From: an uncultured Prevotella sp.
Lineage (GTDB): Bacteria > Bacteroidota > Bacteroidia > Bacteroidales > Bacteroidaceae
Assembly: GCA_900314995.1 (NCBI GenBank)
Contig: OMXK01000023.1
Span: 1-50,320 of the forward strand
Reading direction: 5' to 3'
Length of the DNA: 50,320 bases
Below the pieces are notes generated by a model that was not told where the DNA came from, ran no database searches, and was given only the letters and a program-made list of their open reading frames with translations. A program made the translations under genes and the position numbers. The stretch's first letter is position 1; the number at the start of each line of letters is the position of its first letter. Shown here piece after piece: positions 1 to 8,553 of this stretch.

Positions 1-398
1 GTGGAGCTGGAGGGAGTCGAACCCTCGTCCAAACAGGGAAACCATACGCTTTCTACACGCTTATTCCAGCCTTCGGTTTTCGAGCGTCAGCAAGACCTGG
101 ACCACCAACTGACACCTTAGCTCCTGAATCTCATCCCAGCATCGGAGCCTGCTGAGACTATTTCCGATTTAACCTGCGCCGCTTGATCTTCGGATTCGGA
201 ACAACATCCTCGGAGCGACGTCTCGTTCTCCCGCCTGGCAGGAGAATTAAGCTAGCAATCTACTGTACTTCGATTAAGCAGCGAGAGCATACTCATTGTT
301 GCCAATTAATTTTTCGCCAGCTCGGATTATGGAGGGAACCAACAAGCCTCCGCGTGCTTACGTACCATCTCAACCCGCTGTCAAATCCAGTCAACCCC
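1..398 (-). ncRNA. ssrA: tmRNA (transfer-messenger RNA), 3' end truncated by 2 nt
   Basis: tmRNA rescues stalled ribosomes: it acts as an alanine tRNA and then as a short mRNA that adds a degradation tag. On the minus strand the 5' end reads GGGGTTGACTGG followed by TTTGACAGCGGG, and the 3' end carries the T-arm GAGGGTTCGACTCCC followed by CAGCTCC and ACC. The ends pair as a 7-bp acceptor stem. The window starts inside the 3' tail, so the final CA is missing. A tag frame ending in GNNEYALAA stop lies at 274-303. A Bacteroidetes -7 box at 425-432 reads toward the gene. The ends and tag together make the call very secure. Confidence 0.96.
274..303 (-). other. tmRNA tag reading frame (GNNEYALAA, stop)
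   Basis: On the minus strand, codons GGC AAC AAT GAG TAT GCT CTC GCT GCT TAA encode GNNEYALAA and stop. The YALAA end is the usual ClpXP-type degron of Bacteroidetes and other tmRNA tags. The exact resume codon is inferred; GGC at 301-303 is the likely first or second tag codon. Confidence 0.85.
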
Positions 399-424
399 AG
401 GTGTCGATTCCGTAAAATCGGGTG

Positions 425-456
425 CAAAGATACGATTTTTTCTTGGAATATGCAAA
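425..456 (-). promoter_or_regulatory. tmRNA promoter, Bacteroidetes type
   Basis: On the minus strand a TTTG -33 box (complement of 453-456), a 20-bp spacer and the -7 box TATCTTTG (complement of 425-432) match the Bacteroidetes primary sigma consensus. The start site would lie about 20 nt upstream of the mature tmRNA 5' end, which fits 5' processing. Confidence 0.75.
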
Positions 457-474
457 TTTTAGCGGAAAAAGCAG

Positions 475-482
475 TACCTTTG
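475..482 (+). promoter_or_regulatory. -7 box of the polysaccharide operon
   Basis: TACCTTTG matches TAnnTTTG exactly and lies 30 nt before the ATG at 512. It is only about 20 bp from the divergent tmRNA promoter elements, so the two polymerases would compete for the same stretch. This promoter probably serves the run of genes from 512 to about 7442. Confidence 0.75.
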
Positions 483-511
483 CAGCAATTTTGTTTATTA
501 ATAAGGTGAAT

Positions 512-1312
512 ATGAATCTTAGAACCCTATTCGCGGCAGGTTTTGCAGCCCTGATGCTGACGGCCTGCACGACCCCGAAAACCGTATCGTACTTCCCTGA
601 CCTGAAGGACGGCGAGATTGTGAATACCATCTTTTCAAAGGGCCTGATACTGATGCCATCCGACCAGTTGTCGATTGTCGTCAACACAAAGTCGGCAGAG
701 TTGAACAACGTGCTGAACCTGCCCGTGACAGCTCAGATTATCGGCTATTCAGAGCTGCAGTCAATCAGCCAGAGCCGAGGCACATCGGTGTATACCATTG
801 ACCCCGACGGCTTCATCGACTTCCCGTTGCTAGGCAAGGTGAAGGCAGCAGGGCTGACCCGTAACGAGCTGGCTACGCACCTGAAGCAGACGCTGGCCGA
901 GCAGAATGTGGCCAAGGACGCCGTAGTGACAGTGGAATATACCAACATGGGATTCTCGGTGCTCGGCGACGTGCTGAAGCCCGGTTTCTACGAGTTCACC
1001 AGCGACCGCACTAGTGTGCTGCAGGCACTGAGTAAGGCCAACGACATGAATATCACGGGTAACCGCCGTGAGGTGAAGGTGCTGCGCACGGAGGGCGACC
1101 ACCAGGTGGCCTACGTGCTGAACCTGCAGGATCACAAGTCGCTGATGCAGTCGCCTGCCTACTATCTGCAGCAGAACGATGTGGTATACGTAGACCCGAA
1201 CAACTACAAGAAGCGTCAGTCGACAGCCAATGCCAGCGAGATTACCAAAGCCTCATTCTGGCTCTCGGCCATCTCAGTGCTGACGACCGTAGCCGTACTT
1301 ATCTTTAAATAA
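512..1312 (+). CDS. Polysaccharide export outer-membrane lipoprotein (Wza/BexD type)
   Basis: This 266-residue protein is expected to form the outer-membrane export channel for the polysaccharide made by the genes that follow. The N-terminus MNLRTLFAAGFAALMLTACT is a lipoprotein signal with lipobox LTAC. Residues about 35-150 look like the poly-export domain. Residues about 155-235 (VLGDVLKPGFYEF onward) look like an SLBB domain. A hydrophobic C-terminal helix (FWLSAISVLTTVAVLIF) could anchor it. The ATG at 512 is chosen because the signal peptide starts there and the -7 box at 475-482 lies just upstream; the frame stays open further 5' but would then overlap the promoter. It is first in the operon, 6 nt before the Wzz gene. 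Confidence 0.88.
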   Translation: MNLRTLFAAGFAALMLTACTTPKTVSYFPDLKDGEIVNTIFSKGLILMPSDQLSIVVNTKSAELNNVLNLPVTAQIIGYSELQSISQSRGTSVYTIDPDGFIDFPLLGKVKAAGLTRNELATHLKQTLAEQNVAKDAVVTVEYTNMGFSVLGDVLKPGFYEFTSDRTSVLQALSKANDMNITGNRREVKVLRTEGDHQVAYVLNLQDHKSLMQSPAYYLQQNDVVYVDPNNYKKRQSTANASEITKASFWLSAISVLTTVAVLIFK

Positions 1313-1318
1313 ACGATT

Positions 1319-2887
1319 ATGGCAAATAACAATACACTGACTATCGGCGAGTTCATCAAGTTGTGTCTCGCCAAATGGAAATGGTTTGCTATCTCGGTGG
1401 TCACGGTCATGCTGCTGGCCATTGCCTATCTGGTGATCACCCCGCCAAAGTACACGAAGAAGGCCCAGATACTCGTGAAGGAGCAGGGCGGCATGGGCGC
1501 ACTCATGGGACAGCTGGGCGGACTGGCAGAGCTGGGCGGACTTGTAGGACTGGGCGGCTTAGGCGGCTCGAACGTATACAATGAACTGGCTGCCATACAG
1601 TCGAACTGGCTGTTGCTGAACGTGGTACACCAGCTGAACCTCGACATGACCTACACCATCAAAGGCATCCGCAACAAAGACCTCTATGCCGAGGAGCAGC
1701 CCGTGGTGGTGACCTTCAAGAACATCACTGAGGAAGACGACGTGAGGATGAAGCTCGACCTGAACAAGAACGGCGACATCAGGATCTACAAGCTGAAGAA
1801 GAACGACGACACATTCGACGACGAGCTGACAGGCAAGGTGAACTCGACGCTGAAGAGTTCGATCGGCGACATCGAGGTGAAGGCGACGCCCTATCTTCCA
1901 AAGATGAAAGATGACGAGGTGACCATCACCGTGAAACGCACCGAGCCGATGGAGGTGGTGGAACTGCTGACGAAGAAAAGGCTGAACGTAAACGTAAGTA
2001 GCCGTGACAACTCGGTGATCGACATCAAGTGTAAGGACGTGTCGAAGCAGCGTGCAACGGATATCATCAATGCCATCATTGCCGAATACCGCAAGGAAAC
2101 CAACGAGGATAAAGACAAGGAGTCGGCCATCATGGAGCAATATGTGCTGGAGCGTCTGGCCTCACTGGAAATGGAGCTGAAGACGCTTGACAAACGGGTG
2201 GCGGACTATAAGAGCAAGACGATGATGCCCGATCTGGAGGTGATGGCCAAGGCTTATGCTGAAGGGGCGAAGGACATTACGACGGCTCACATGGAACTGC
2301 AAAGCCAGCTTTACATGATTCAGTCGGTGCGTGACTATCTGCGCGACGAGTCGAAGACCGACGAGCTGTTGCCTGCCATTCTGGTGGCTGACAACAAGGC
2401 GCTGGCAGAACAGCTGACGCAATACAACACGCTGCAGTTACAGCGCAACAAGCTGATTGCCAGTTCGAGTAAGGAAAGTCCGCTGGTGAAGGATATGGAC
2501 GTACAGCTCAAGGCGATGCACGATGCAGTGCTCATATCAGCCGAGAACGCCATCAAGCAGATCAAACTCCAATTGAAGGGTGTGATCGAGAAGGAAAACG
2601 AGGGTAAAGAACTGCTCGCATCTGCTCCTAAGAAATTTATCGGTGGACTGACTGATGAGCGCGACTGGCGCGTTCTCAATGAGGTTTACGTGTTCCTGCT
2701 GCAGAAGCGCGAGGAAGCACAAATGATGAAGGCCATGAAGACCGACATCCGCGTGTTGACACCGCCACTCGGCGTAAAGGAGCAGAGCTCGCCCGTGAAG
2801 AAGAACGTCATCTTCGGTGCCTTCCTGCTGGGACTCTTCCTGCCCGCCTGCACTATCTTCGTACGTGAACGCAACAGGAAGCAATAA
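1319..2887 (+). CDS. Chain-length determinant protein (Wzz/GNVR family)
   Basis: This 522-residue inner-membrane polysaccharide co-polymerase sets chain length and couples polymerisation to export through the Wza-like channel. One membrane helix lies at about residues 20-40 and a second near 490-512, with a long periplasmic region between them. That region contains a coiled-coil stretch at about 260-420 and a GNVR-like segment near the end (DWRVLNEVYVFLLQKREEA). No C-terminal tyrosine-kinase domain is present, so this is a kinase-less Wzz rather than a Wzc. A Gly/Leu-rich stretch at about 57-82 (GQLGGLAELGG and similar) is a low-complexity insert seen in some Bacteroidetes Wzz proteins. Confidence 0.88.
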   Translation: MANNNTLTIGEFIKLCLAKWKWFAISVVTVMLLAIAYLVITPPKYTKKAQILVKEQGGMGALMGQLGGLAELGGLVGLGGLGGSNVYNELAAIQSNWLLLNVVHQLNLDMTYTIKGIRNKDLYAEEQPVVVTFKNITEEDDVRMKLDLNKNGDIRIYKLKKNDDTFDDELTGKVNSTLKSSIGDIEVKATPYLPKMKDDEVTITVKRTEPMEVVELLTKKRLNVNVSSRDNSVIDIKCKDVSKQRATDIINAIIAEYRKETNEDKDKESAIMEQYVLERLASLEMELKTLDKRVADYKSKTMMPDLEVMAKAYAEGAKDITTAHMELQSQLYMIQSVRDYLRDESKTDELLPAILVADNKALAEQLTQYNTLQLQRNKLIASSSKESPLVKDMDVQLKAMHDAVLISAENAIKQIKLQLKGVIEKENEGKELLASAPKKFIGGLTDERDWRVLNEVYVFLLQKREEAQMMKAMKTDIRVLTPPLGVKEQSSPVKKNVIFGAFLLGLFLPACTIFVRERNRKQ

Positions 2888-2896
2888 CCTGAAGGT

Positions 2897-4147
2897 ATGA
2901 CTTTCCTCATCCTTGCACTGATTATCGTACTGCTACTCCTGTCGAGAAACTACATTCTCAGACTGGAGCCTGCGGGGATATTTGCTGTGATGTGGATTAT
3001 CTTTACCGTAGCCGTGCTGGCGCTGCAGGAATTCATCGCCCTGAGGTTCAGCGGTGTGCTGTTCATTGTGGTCAGTGTCATCAGCTATATCGTCGGCACC
3101 ATCTTCTGCGATTTCTGTATCCACCCCACTCCTTCTGGAACAAAGCTCGAATTCCAACGGGAACGGGCACTGCCACTGGTGTTCATTCTGTTCATTGGTG
3201 CAATGGTGAACCCACTCTACTCGATTATCCTCCACGGATTTTCGCTGCAGGCGCTGCTGAGCATGCAGGACCTACTGAACATGAACAAGGGTATCTCAGA
3301 AGACCGTTATTTCCAGGGTGACGTGTCGAACGCAATCAACCAGTTCTTCCTGATATTCTGCTATGCGGCTCCACTGCTGGGCGGTTTCTGCTACAAATGG
3401 GTGGGAAAATGGACACGGGTCGTGTGTTTATTGACACTGATACCGGGCATGTTCATCGCTCTGACTCAGTCAATGAAGATGGCGATGATTACGGGATTTA
3501 TTCTGTGGTTCTCGGGTTATCTGGTGAGTTGCTTCAGTTACGGAGTGGCCATCCGTTTCAAGCCACTGACGCTATTCTACTCAATCCTGGGATTCATGGG
3601 GTTCTTCGGCATTCTGTTCTTCTCGATGGTGTTCCGTACAGGAGAGGTAAGCGAGAAGACAATCCTCGACATCAGCGAGAAGTTCGTTACTTATGCTTTG
3701 GGGCACTTCCACTGTTTCGACATGTGGTTTACCACTCACGAACCAGCGTCTTATGCCTGGGGCGGTAAGACCTTCCTTGGCATCTCAAGTACGCTGGGCA
3801 TTGAGGAGCGTATCCAGGGATTGTATCAAGAATACTATCAAGTAGGTCAGAACGGCTATTCGGGCATCTCGAACATCTTCACGATCTTCCGACCGCTGAT
3901 TGAGGACTTCGGAGAGGCAGGAGCGCTGCTTGCAATGTTTATCGTGGGCTTCCTGTCGAAGTTGTCACTGAAAAACCTTGTGGCAGGCAACCTGACATAC
4001 TTGAACCAGACGATCCTCACAGCCGTATATGCCTATCTGCTCTGGTCGTTCGTGGCTTCGTTCTTTACCTATATGAGCTATGTGGCCATGTTCGTATTGG
4101 CCTATATATTGTTCCACTTCCTGCAAACAAAGACTGAGACATGCTGA
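2897..4147 (+). CDS. Oligosaccharide repeat-unit polymerase (Wzy-like)
   Basis: This 416-residue protein is almost entirely membrane-embedded, with about ten or more predicted helices starting at MTFLILALIIVLLLLSRNYI. Wzy proteins polymerise lipid-linked repeat units at the periplasmic face of the inner membrane. The call rests on topology, length and position between the Wzz gene and the Wzx flippase gene; sequence conservation in this family is low. The ATG at 2897 follows a weak GAAGG. The 3' end overlaps the next gene by 7 nt, which suggests translational coupling. It could instead be another O-antigen ligase-like membrane enzyme. Confidence 0.72.
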   Translation: MTFLILALIIVLLLLSRNYILRLEPAGIFAVMWIIFTVAVLALQEFIALRFSGVLFIVVSVISYIVGTIFCDFCIHPTPSGTKLEFQRERALPLVFILFIGAMVNPLYSIILHGFSLQALLSMQDLLNMNKGISEDRYFQGDVSNAINQFFLIFCYAAPLLGGFCYKWVGKWTRVVCLLTLIPGMFIALTQSMKMAMITGFILWFSGYLVSCFSYGVAIRFKPLTLFYSILGFMGFFGILFFSMVFRTGEVSEKTILDISEKFVTYALGHFHCFDMWFTTHEPASYAWGGKTFLGISSTLGIEERIQGLYQEYYQVGQNGYSGISNIFTIFRPLIEDFGEAGALLAMFIVGFLSKLSLKNLVAGNLTYLNQTILTAVYAYLLWSFVASFFTYMSYVAMFVLAYILFHFLQTKTETC

Positions 4148-5436
4148 AGCTGATCAAGGACAAACTGAACTCAGGAATGGGCAAGGACGTGGTCTGGACC
4201 TTCTTGCTGCAGATTACCATTATGCTCTGCTCGTTTGTGATCACGAAACTGTTGGCGAGCCGTCTGAGCATCGACGACTTCGGACAATATAATGTGATCA
4301 AGCGTTCGGTTCAGGTGCTTTCGTTCGTGATGCTGGCAGGAGTGGGCATTGCCTTGCCGCGCTATATACCTCTTTACCGTAATAGCACGCCTCCACGAAG
4401 AATTGCCCCATTACTAGGAGCTGCCCTAATATATATAATAGGTGTATCGCTGGTGGCTTTCCTTGTCTGCATGGTGTTCTCCTCTCAGATGCAGGATATC
4501 ATCATCGGACAGAGTGGCAACATGGGGCTACTCCTCGTGGCCTTAGCTTACGCCTTTGCGCTGGCAATGGCGCAGTATGCCTATGCCTACTACCGTGGAG
4601 TGGGCAATTTCAAATGGTACAACGGCGCCCAGCTCGGCGTACAGCTGTCCATCGTGCTGCCTTTGATCTTTTTGCCGGAACTGACGGTGAAGGGGGTGTT
4701 CGTGTCGTGGCTCGTGCTGACGACACTGCTCGTGGCATTCTATATTGGCAGGGAACTATGGCTGTTTTCACGGCGTAACGGCACCTTCGCATCAGACACG
4801 CCACTCACATCGCACCTGAACACCATCATAAAGTACTCTTCTGGACGACTGTTGGCAGACTTCTTCCTCTTCTCGCTCTCGGCTTTCCCGCTGATATACA
4901 TCAGCAACGCACAGGGGCTGCAGTCGACGGCCTACTACTCGGTAGGCATCACTTTCGTGACAATGGTCACCCCGCTGTTCTCCTTCATGGGCATCATCCT
5001 TCTGCCCTACGTCTCAGAGTGCATTGCCAAGGGTGAAATCAAGGCTGCCAATCGGCTTATCAACCGTCTGACCCTTCTCTATCTGGGAGCCTCACTACTG
5101 ATAACGCTCATCCTCTATATCTTTACAAGTTTCCTGACGTATCTGCTGTTTGCAGGGAGCTACGTGGTGGCAACCGACCTCACTCGCATCATGATTCTGG
5201 CTATCCTGCCACAGGCAATCTACCTGCTTTTCAGGAATCCTATCGACGCCATAGCAGTGATACCTTACAACACGATTATTCTAGGTGTCTGTCTTGTGGT
5301 GATGGTTGTCAGCTTCGCATTCTCCACCACCATTACCCAGTTTGCCTGGGCCTACCTGGGTGTATCTGTGCTTCAGGGCCTTCTCTCATGGCTCACTTGG
5401 CTGACTGTAAAACATAACTATCATTGTAAACCATGA
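4141..5436 (+). CDS. Oligosaccharide flippase (Wzx/MATE-like)
   Basis: This 431-residue polytopic membrane protein has about twelve hydrophobic helices and a conserved-looking N-terminal block (DVVWTFLLQITIMLCSFVIT, then LLASRLSIDDFGQYNVI) typical of polysaccharide flippases. It would move undecaprenyl-linked repeat units across the inner membrane for the neighbouring polymerase. It overlaps the polymerase gene by 7 nt and the next gene by 4 nt (ATGA), so the whole run is one coupled operon. Confidence 0.85.
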   Translation: MLKLIKDKLNSGMGKDVVWTFLLQITIMLCSFVITKLLASRLSIDDFGQYNVIKRSVQVLSFVMLAGVGIALPRYIPLYRNSTPPRRIAPLLGAALIYIIGVSLVAFLVCMVFSSQMQDIIIGQSGNMGLLLVALAYAFALAMAQYAYAYYRGVGNFKWYNGAQLGVQLSIVLPLIFLPELTVKGVFVSWLVLTTLLVAFYIGRELWLFSRRNGTFASDTPLTSHLNTIIKYSSGRLLADFFLFSLSAFPLIYISNAQGLQSTAYYSVGITFVTMVTPLFSFMGIILLPYVSECIAKGEIKAANRLINRLTLLYLGASLLITLILYIFTSFLTYLLFAGSYVVATDLTRIMILAILPQAIYLLFRNPIDAIAVIPYNTIILGVCLVVMVVSFAFSTTITQFAWAYLGVSVLQGLLSWLTWLTVKHNYHCKP

Positions 5437-7442
5437 AGCGAATAGCCATATTTTGCGTATCATATCATTCGGACAAGGAGCGCGACGCGTATCTCACATC
5501 GATTGAGGCGGCTGCCAAGAAAGCAGGCGAAGAGGTGCAGGTAGACACCTTTGTGGCGAACAACACTGAGGCGGATAATCCCGGTTATTTCGGAGCCGTA
5601 AAAAAACTGATGCAGGATGTGGACGTGGCCGAATATGACTACGCAATCGTGAGCAACGTGGACTTGACGCTGGCAGAGGACTTCTTCATCAACCTTGCTG
5701 CCTATGACTGCCCTGAGGATACGGGATGGATCGCCCCTCGCATCTGGTCACAATTAGAGGGTAGAGACCGTAACCCACAGAGACTGGCACGTCCGACACG
5801 CAGGAAGATGCAGATCCTGAAGGCATTCTACCAGTATCCCCTGCTCGACACCATCTATCATCACACGGCATATCGCAGGAAGAAATACAATACGCAGGCT
5901 GAACCAGGCACCATCTATGCCGGACACGGATCGCTGATTATCCTCACGAAACACTATCTCCAAAAATGCGGTAAGATCGACTACCCGATATTTCTGTTCT
6001 GCGAGGAACTATTCCTAGCCGAAAATTGCAGACAAGCAGGTTTGACTGTGAGATATGAACCAAGCATCCGAGTAAACGACAAAGAGCATGTCTCAATCGG
6101 GAAAATGCCCCATAGTGTCTATTGTCAGCACAACCTGAAGGCGATGAACTATATCATCAAAAAATTCTTTACCATTGCATTTCTGGCAATCCTATTGTTG
6201 ACAGCAGGATGTAAAGATGACAAGAACAATCATAGCGAACCTTCACCTGTGCCGCAAAACCCTGAATTGCCCACCGTTATGATAGAAACGGTAAATGGCG
6301 AGGAACTTACTTGTGAACTGGTGCAGGCGCCTGAAGGCTGTCTTGGACAAAGCATCAGGAACGCCAACAAGGTTGGTGCGAAGATGGTCATCGTACAAGA
6401 CGGTCAGACTCTATACGGCAGTGGAGACTATCAGGAGAGCGAAAAAGGCGTGACAATCAAGATAAGAGGAAACTCCAGCGCCTACAAACGTAAGAAAGGG
6501 TATAAACTGAAATTACAGAAGAAGGCAGACCTGCTGGGGCGCAACGACGCGAAATACGAAGACAAAGAGTGGGTGCTCATCACAGACGAACGGACCTCGC
6601 TCAACACCCTTATCGGCCTGAAGGTCAGTGAACTGCTAGGTCTACCCTGGACCCCTGCCTACAAATTCGTGTATCTGGAACTGAACGGTGACCCACGCGG
6701 ACTTTACCTGCTGATGGAATCGGTAAAGCGCAAGGCTACGCGCCTGGACGTATCAAAAGAAGGTTATATCTTTGAACTCGACCCTTATTGGTGGAACGAA
6801 GACCTGTATTTTGAAACACGCATGACAGAGACACCCGAGGTGAAATACACCTTCAAATATCCTGATCCCGAAGACATCACGCCAGAACAGGTGTCTTATC
6901 TGAAAGGCTACATGGACGAGATGGAAGAGGCGCTTATCGACTACAATCACTATCAGGAATATATCGATGTCGAGTCATTTGCCGCATGGGTACTTGCCCA
7001 GGATATCCTAGGCAATTTCGATGGGTTTGGTTCAAACATCTTCATGACGAAATACGACAACACTCCCAATTCAAAGATAAAGATGGGCAACTTGTGGGAC
7101 TTCGACGCGATTATGTCGACACCTGGCGAATGGTCGGAGAGTCACAGATACCCACTTTTTGTCAGGTTACTCACCAACGGCTCAGACACATCGATGGCGA
7201 CAGCCTATGAGAAACTGTGGGACGCCCAGAAAGACTCGCTATTCATAAAACTTTACGCATATCTAGATCGTCTGGCAGCATCTGAAGAAGGTAAGAATCT
7301 GAATCAGGCCTTCAAGGTCGACACAGAACGCTGGGGCAGACGGGCCACTACCGTCGAAGAATCAATAGAAAAGGCAAAGGCATGGTTCGAAGAGCGCAGA
7401 TTGTGGCTCGAAGAAGCGATCAAAAGCAAAAAATGGATATAA
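5433..7442 (+). CDS. Fusion: family 2-like glycosyltransferase plus CotH kinase-like lipoprotein
   Basis: This is one uninterrupted 669-codon frame. Residues 1 to about 235 resemble a GT2-type glycosyltransferase (IAIFCVSYHSD at the start, IVSNVDLTL as the metal-binding region, GHGSLIILTK and FCEELFLAE further on). Residues 238-260 are a perfect lipoprotein signal, MNYIIKKFFTIAFLAILLLT then AGC. Residues about 280-669 are CotH kinase-like, with IKIRGNSSAYKRKKGYKL, YLLMESVKR and GNLWDFDAIM. CotH kinases phosphorylate proteins or surface molecules outside the cytoplasm. The layout suggests two ancestral genes joined by loss of a stop. An internal ATG at 6144 could start the lipoprotein separately. 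Topology is unclear: a single chain would put the transferase inside and the kinase-like part outside. Confidence 0.78.
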   Translation: MKRIAIFCVSYHSDKERDAYLTSIEAAAKKAGEEVQVDTFVANNTEADNPGYFGAVKKLMQDVDVAEYDYAIVSNVDLTLAEDFFINLAAYDCPEDTGWIAPRIWSQLEGRDRNPQRLARPTRRKMQILKAFYQYPLLDTIYHHTAYRRKKYNTQAEPGTIYAGHGSLIILTKHYLQKCGKIDYPIFLFCEELFLAENCRQAGLTVRYEPSIRVNDKEHVSIGKMPHSVYCQHNLKAMNYIIKKFFTIAFLAILLLTAGCKDDKNNHSEPSPVPQNPELPTVMIETVNGEELTCELVQAPEGCLGQSIRNANKVGAKMVIVQDGQTLYGSGDYQESEKGVTIKIRGNSSAYKRKKGYKLKLQKKADLLGRNDAKYEDKEWVLITDERTSLNTLIGLKVSELLGLPWTPAYKFVYLELNGDPRGLYLLMESVKRKATRLDVSKEGYIFELDPYWWNEDLYFETRMTETPEVKYTFKYPDPEDITPEQVSYLKGYMDEMEEALIDYNHYQEYIDVESFAAWVLAQDILGNFDGFGSNIFMTKYDNTPNSKIKMGNLWDFDAIMSTPGEWSESHRYPLFVRLLTNGSDTSMATAYEKLWDAQKDSLFIKLYAYLDRLAASEEGKNLNQAFKVDTERWGRRATTVEESIEKAKAWFEERRLWLEEAIKSKKWI

Positions 7443-7489
7443 TATCTATCTTTCTTAAGCAAACTTAACCTAAATTACAAAAAAAACAC

Positions 7490-7497
7490 TACCTTTG
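7490..7497 (+). promoter_or_regulatory. -7 box before the ExoA-like glycosyltransferase
   Basis: TACCTTTG matches the Bacteroidetes -7 consensus and lies 36 nt before the ATG at 7534, in a 91-bp AT-rich gap. It indicates a second transcription start inside the polysaccharide locus, serving 7534-12820. Confidence 0.75.
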
Positions 7498-7533
7498 CAC
7501 ACTAATTTCAAGAAAACTACGTTTAAAGTATAA

Positions 7534-8550
7534 ATGAACGTTCGAACAGTATCAGTCATTTGCCCGCTTTTCAATGAAGAGAAGTTCATTGAAAGGTGCA
7601 TTCTGTCGATTCTGGAGCAGGACTATCCGCAGGATAAGCTCGAGGTGCTCTTCATCGATGGCAGGAGTACTGACAATACCCGTGAAATAGTCAGCAAATA
7701 CGCTGAAAAATATCCATTCATCAAGTTGCTCGACAATCCTGAGCGCATTGTTCCATATGCCCTGAACAAGGGGCTGGAGGAGTCGACAGGAGAAGTGATT
7801 ATGCGACTTGACGGTCACTGCACCTACCCTACCAACTACATTTCGGAACTCGTAAGATACCTTTACGAACTGAATGCTGACAACGTGGGAGGTGTATGGA
7901 ACACACAGCCAGCCAAAGACACACCCATCTGTCAGGCAATTGCACTCGCCTCGAGTCACCCCTTCGGTGTGGGCGGCTCCATGCACAAGATCGGTGCCTC
8001 AAAGATTATGGAAACCGACACAGTGCCCTTTGGCTGCTATAAGCGTGAGGTGTTTGAGAAGACAGGACCATTCGACACAGATCTGGTGCGTAACCAGGAT
8101 GACGAGTTTAACGGCCGTCTGCAGAACCTGGGCGGCAAAATTTATCTGATCCCACAGGTAATCATCAATTATACGGCGAGAGACACCATCAGCAAGATGC
8201 GGCACATGTATTACCAATACGGTCTTTACAAGCCGCTAGTCAACAAGAAGCTGGGTTCCCCGGCAACGGCGCGTCAGTTCTTCCCGTTGTTGTTCCTGTT
8301 GGCCTTAGTGCTGGGAGGAATTGCCAGTATCTTCTCACCCTTTGTACTGAATATCTATCTGGCCATGATAATGTTATATCTCATCATCGGTCTCGTGGTA
8401 GGTGGCATGAGTGCTATCCGCACTTATCAGCCACTGCTGATTCTGCTGATGCCCTACGTGTTCTTTAATATCCACCTGAGCTATGGCTTCGGTTATCTGA
8501 GAGGACTCGTCATGGGTTATAAATCAATTAATGTACAACCGAACAGATAG
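7534..8550 (+). CDS. Glycosyltransferase family 2 (ExoA-like), membrane-anchored
   Basis: This 338-residue protein adds a sugar to a lipid-linked intermediate at the inner membrane. The GT-A fold appears as VSVICPLFNEEKFIERCI, LFIDGRSTDNT and the metal-binding motif MRLDGHCTYP (DGH in place of DxD). VRNQDDEFNGRL lies in the acceptor region. Two or three C-terminal membrane helices lie at about 250-330. The pattern resembles ExoA of succinoglycan synthesis; the sugar donor cannot be read from sequence. It starts a new transcription unit and is followed after 3 nt by the aminotransferase gene. Confidence 0.85.
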   Translation: MNVRTVSVICPLFNEEKFIERCILSILEQDYPQDKLEVLFIDGRSTDNTREIVSKYAEKYPFIKLLDNPERIVPYALNKGLEESTGEVIMRLDGHCTYPTNYISELVRYLYELNADNVGGVWNTQPAKDTPICQAIALASSHPFGVGGSMHKIGASKIMETDTVPFGCYKREVFEKTGPFDTDLVRNQDDEFNGRLQNLGGKIYLIPQVIINYTARDTISKMRHMYYQYGLYKPLVNKKLGSPATARQFFPLLFLLALVLGGIASIFSPFVLNIYLAMIMLYLIIGLVVGGMSAIRTYQPLLILLMPYVFFNIHLSYGFGYLRGLVMGYKSINVQPNR

Positions 8551-8553
8551 CCT

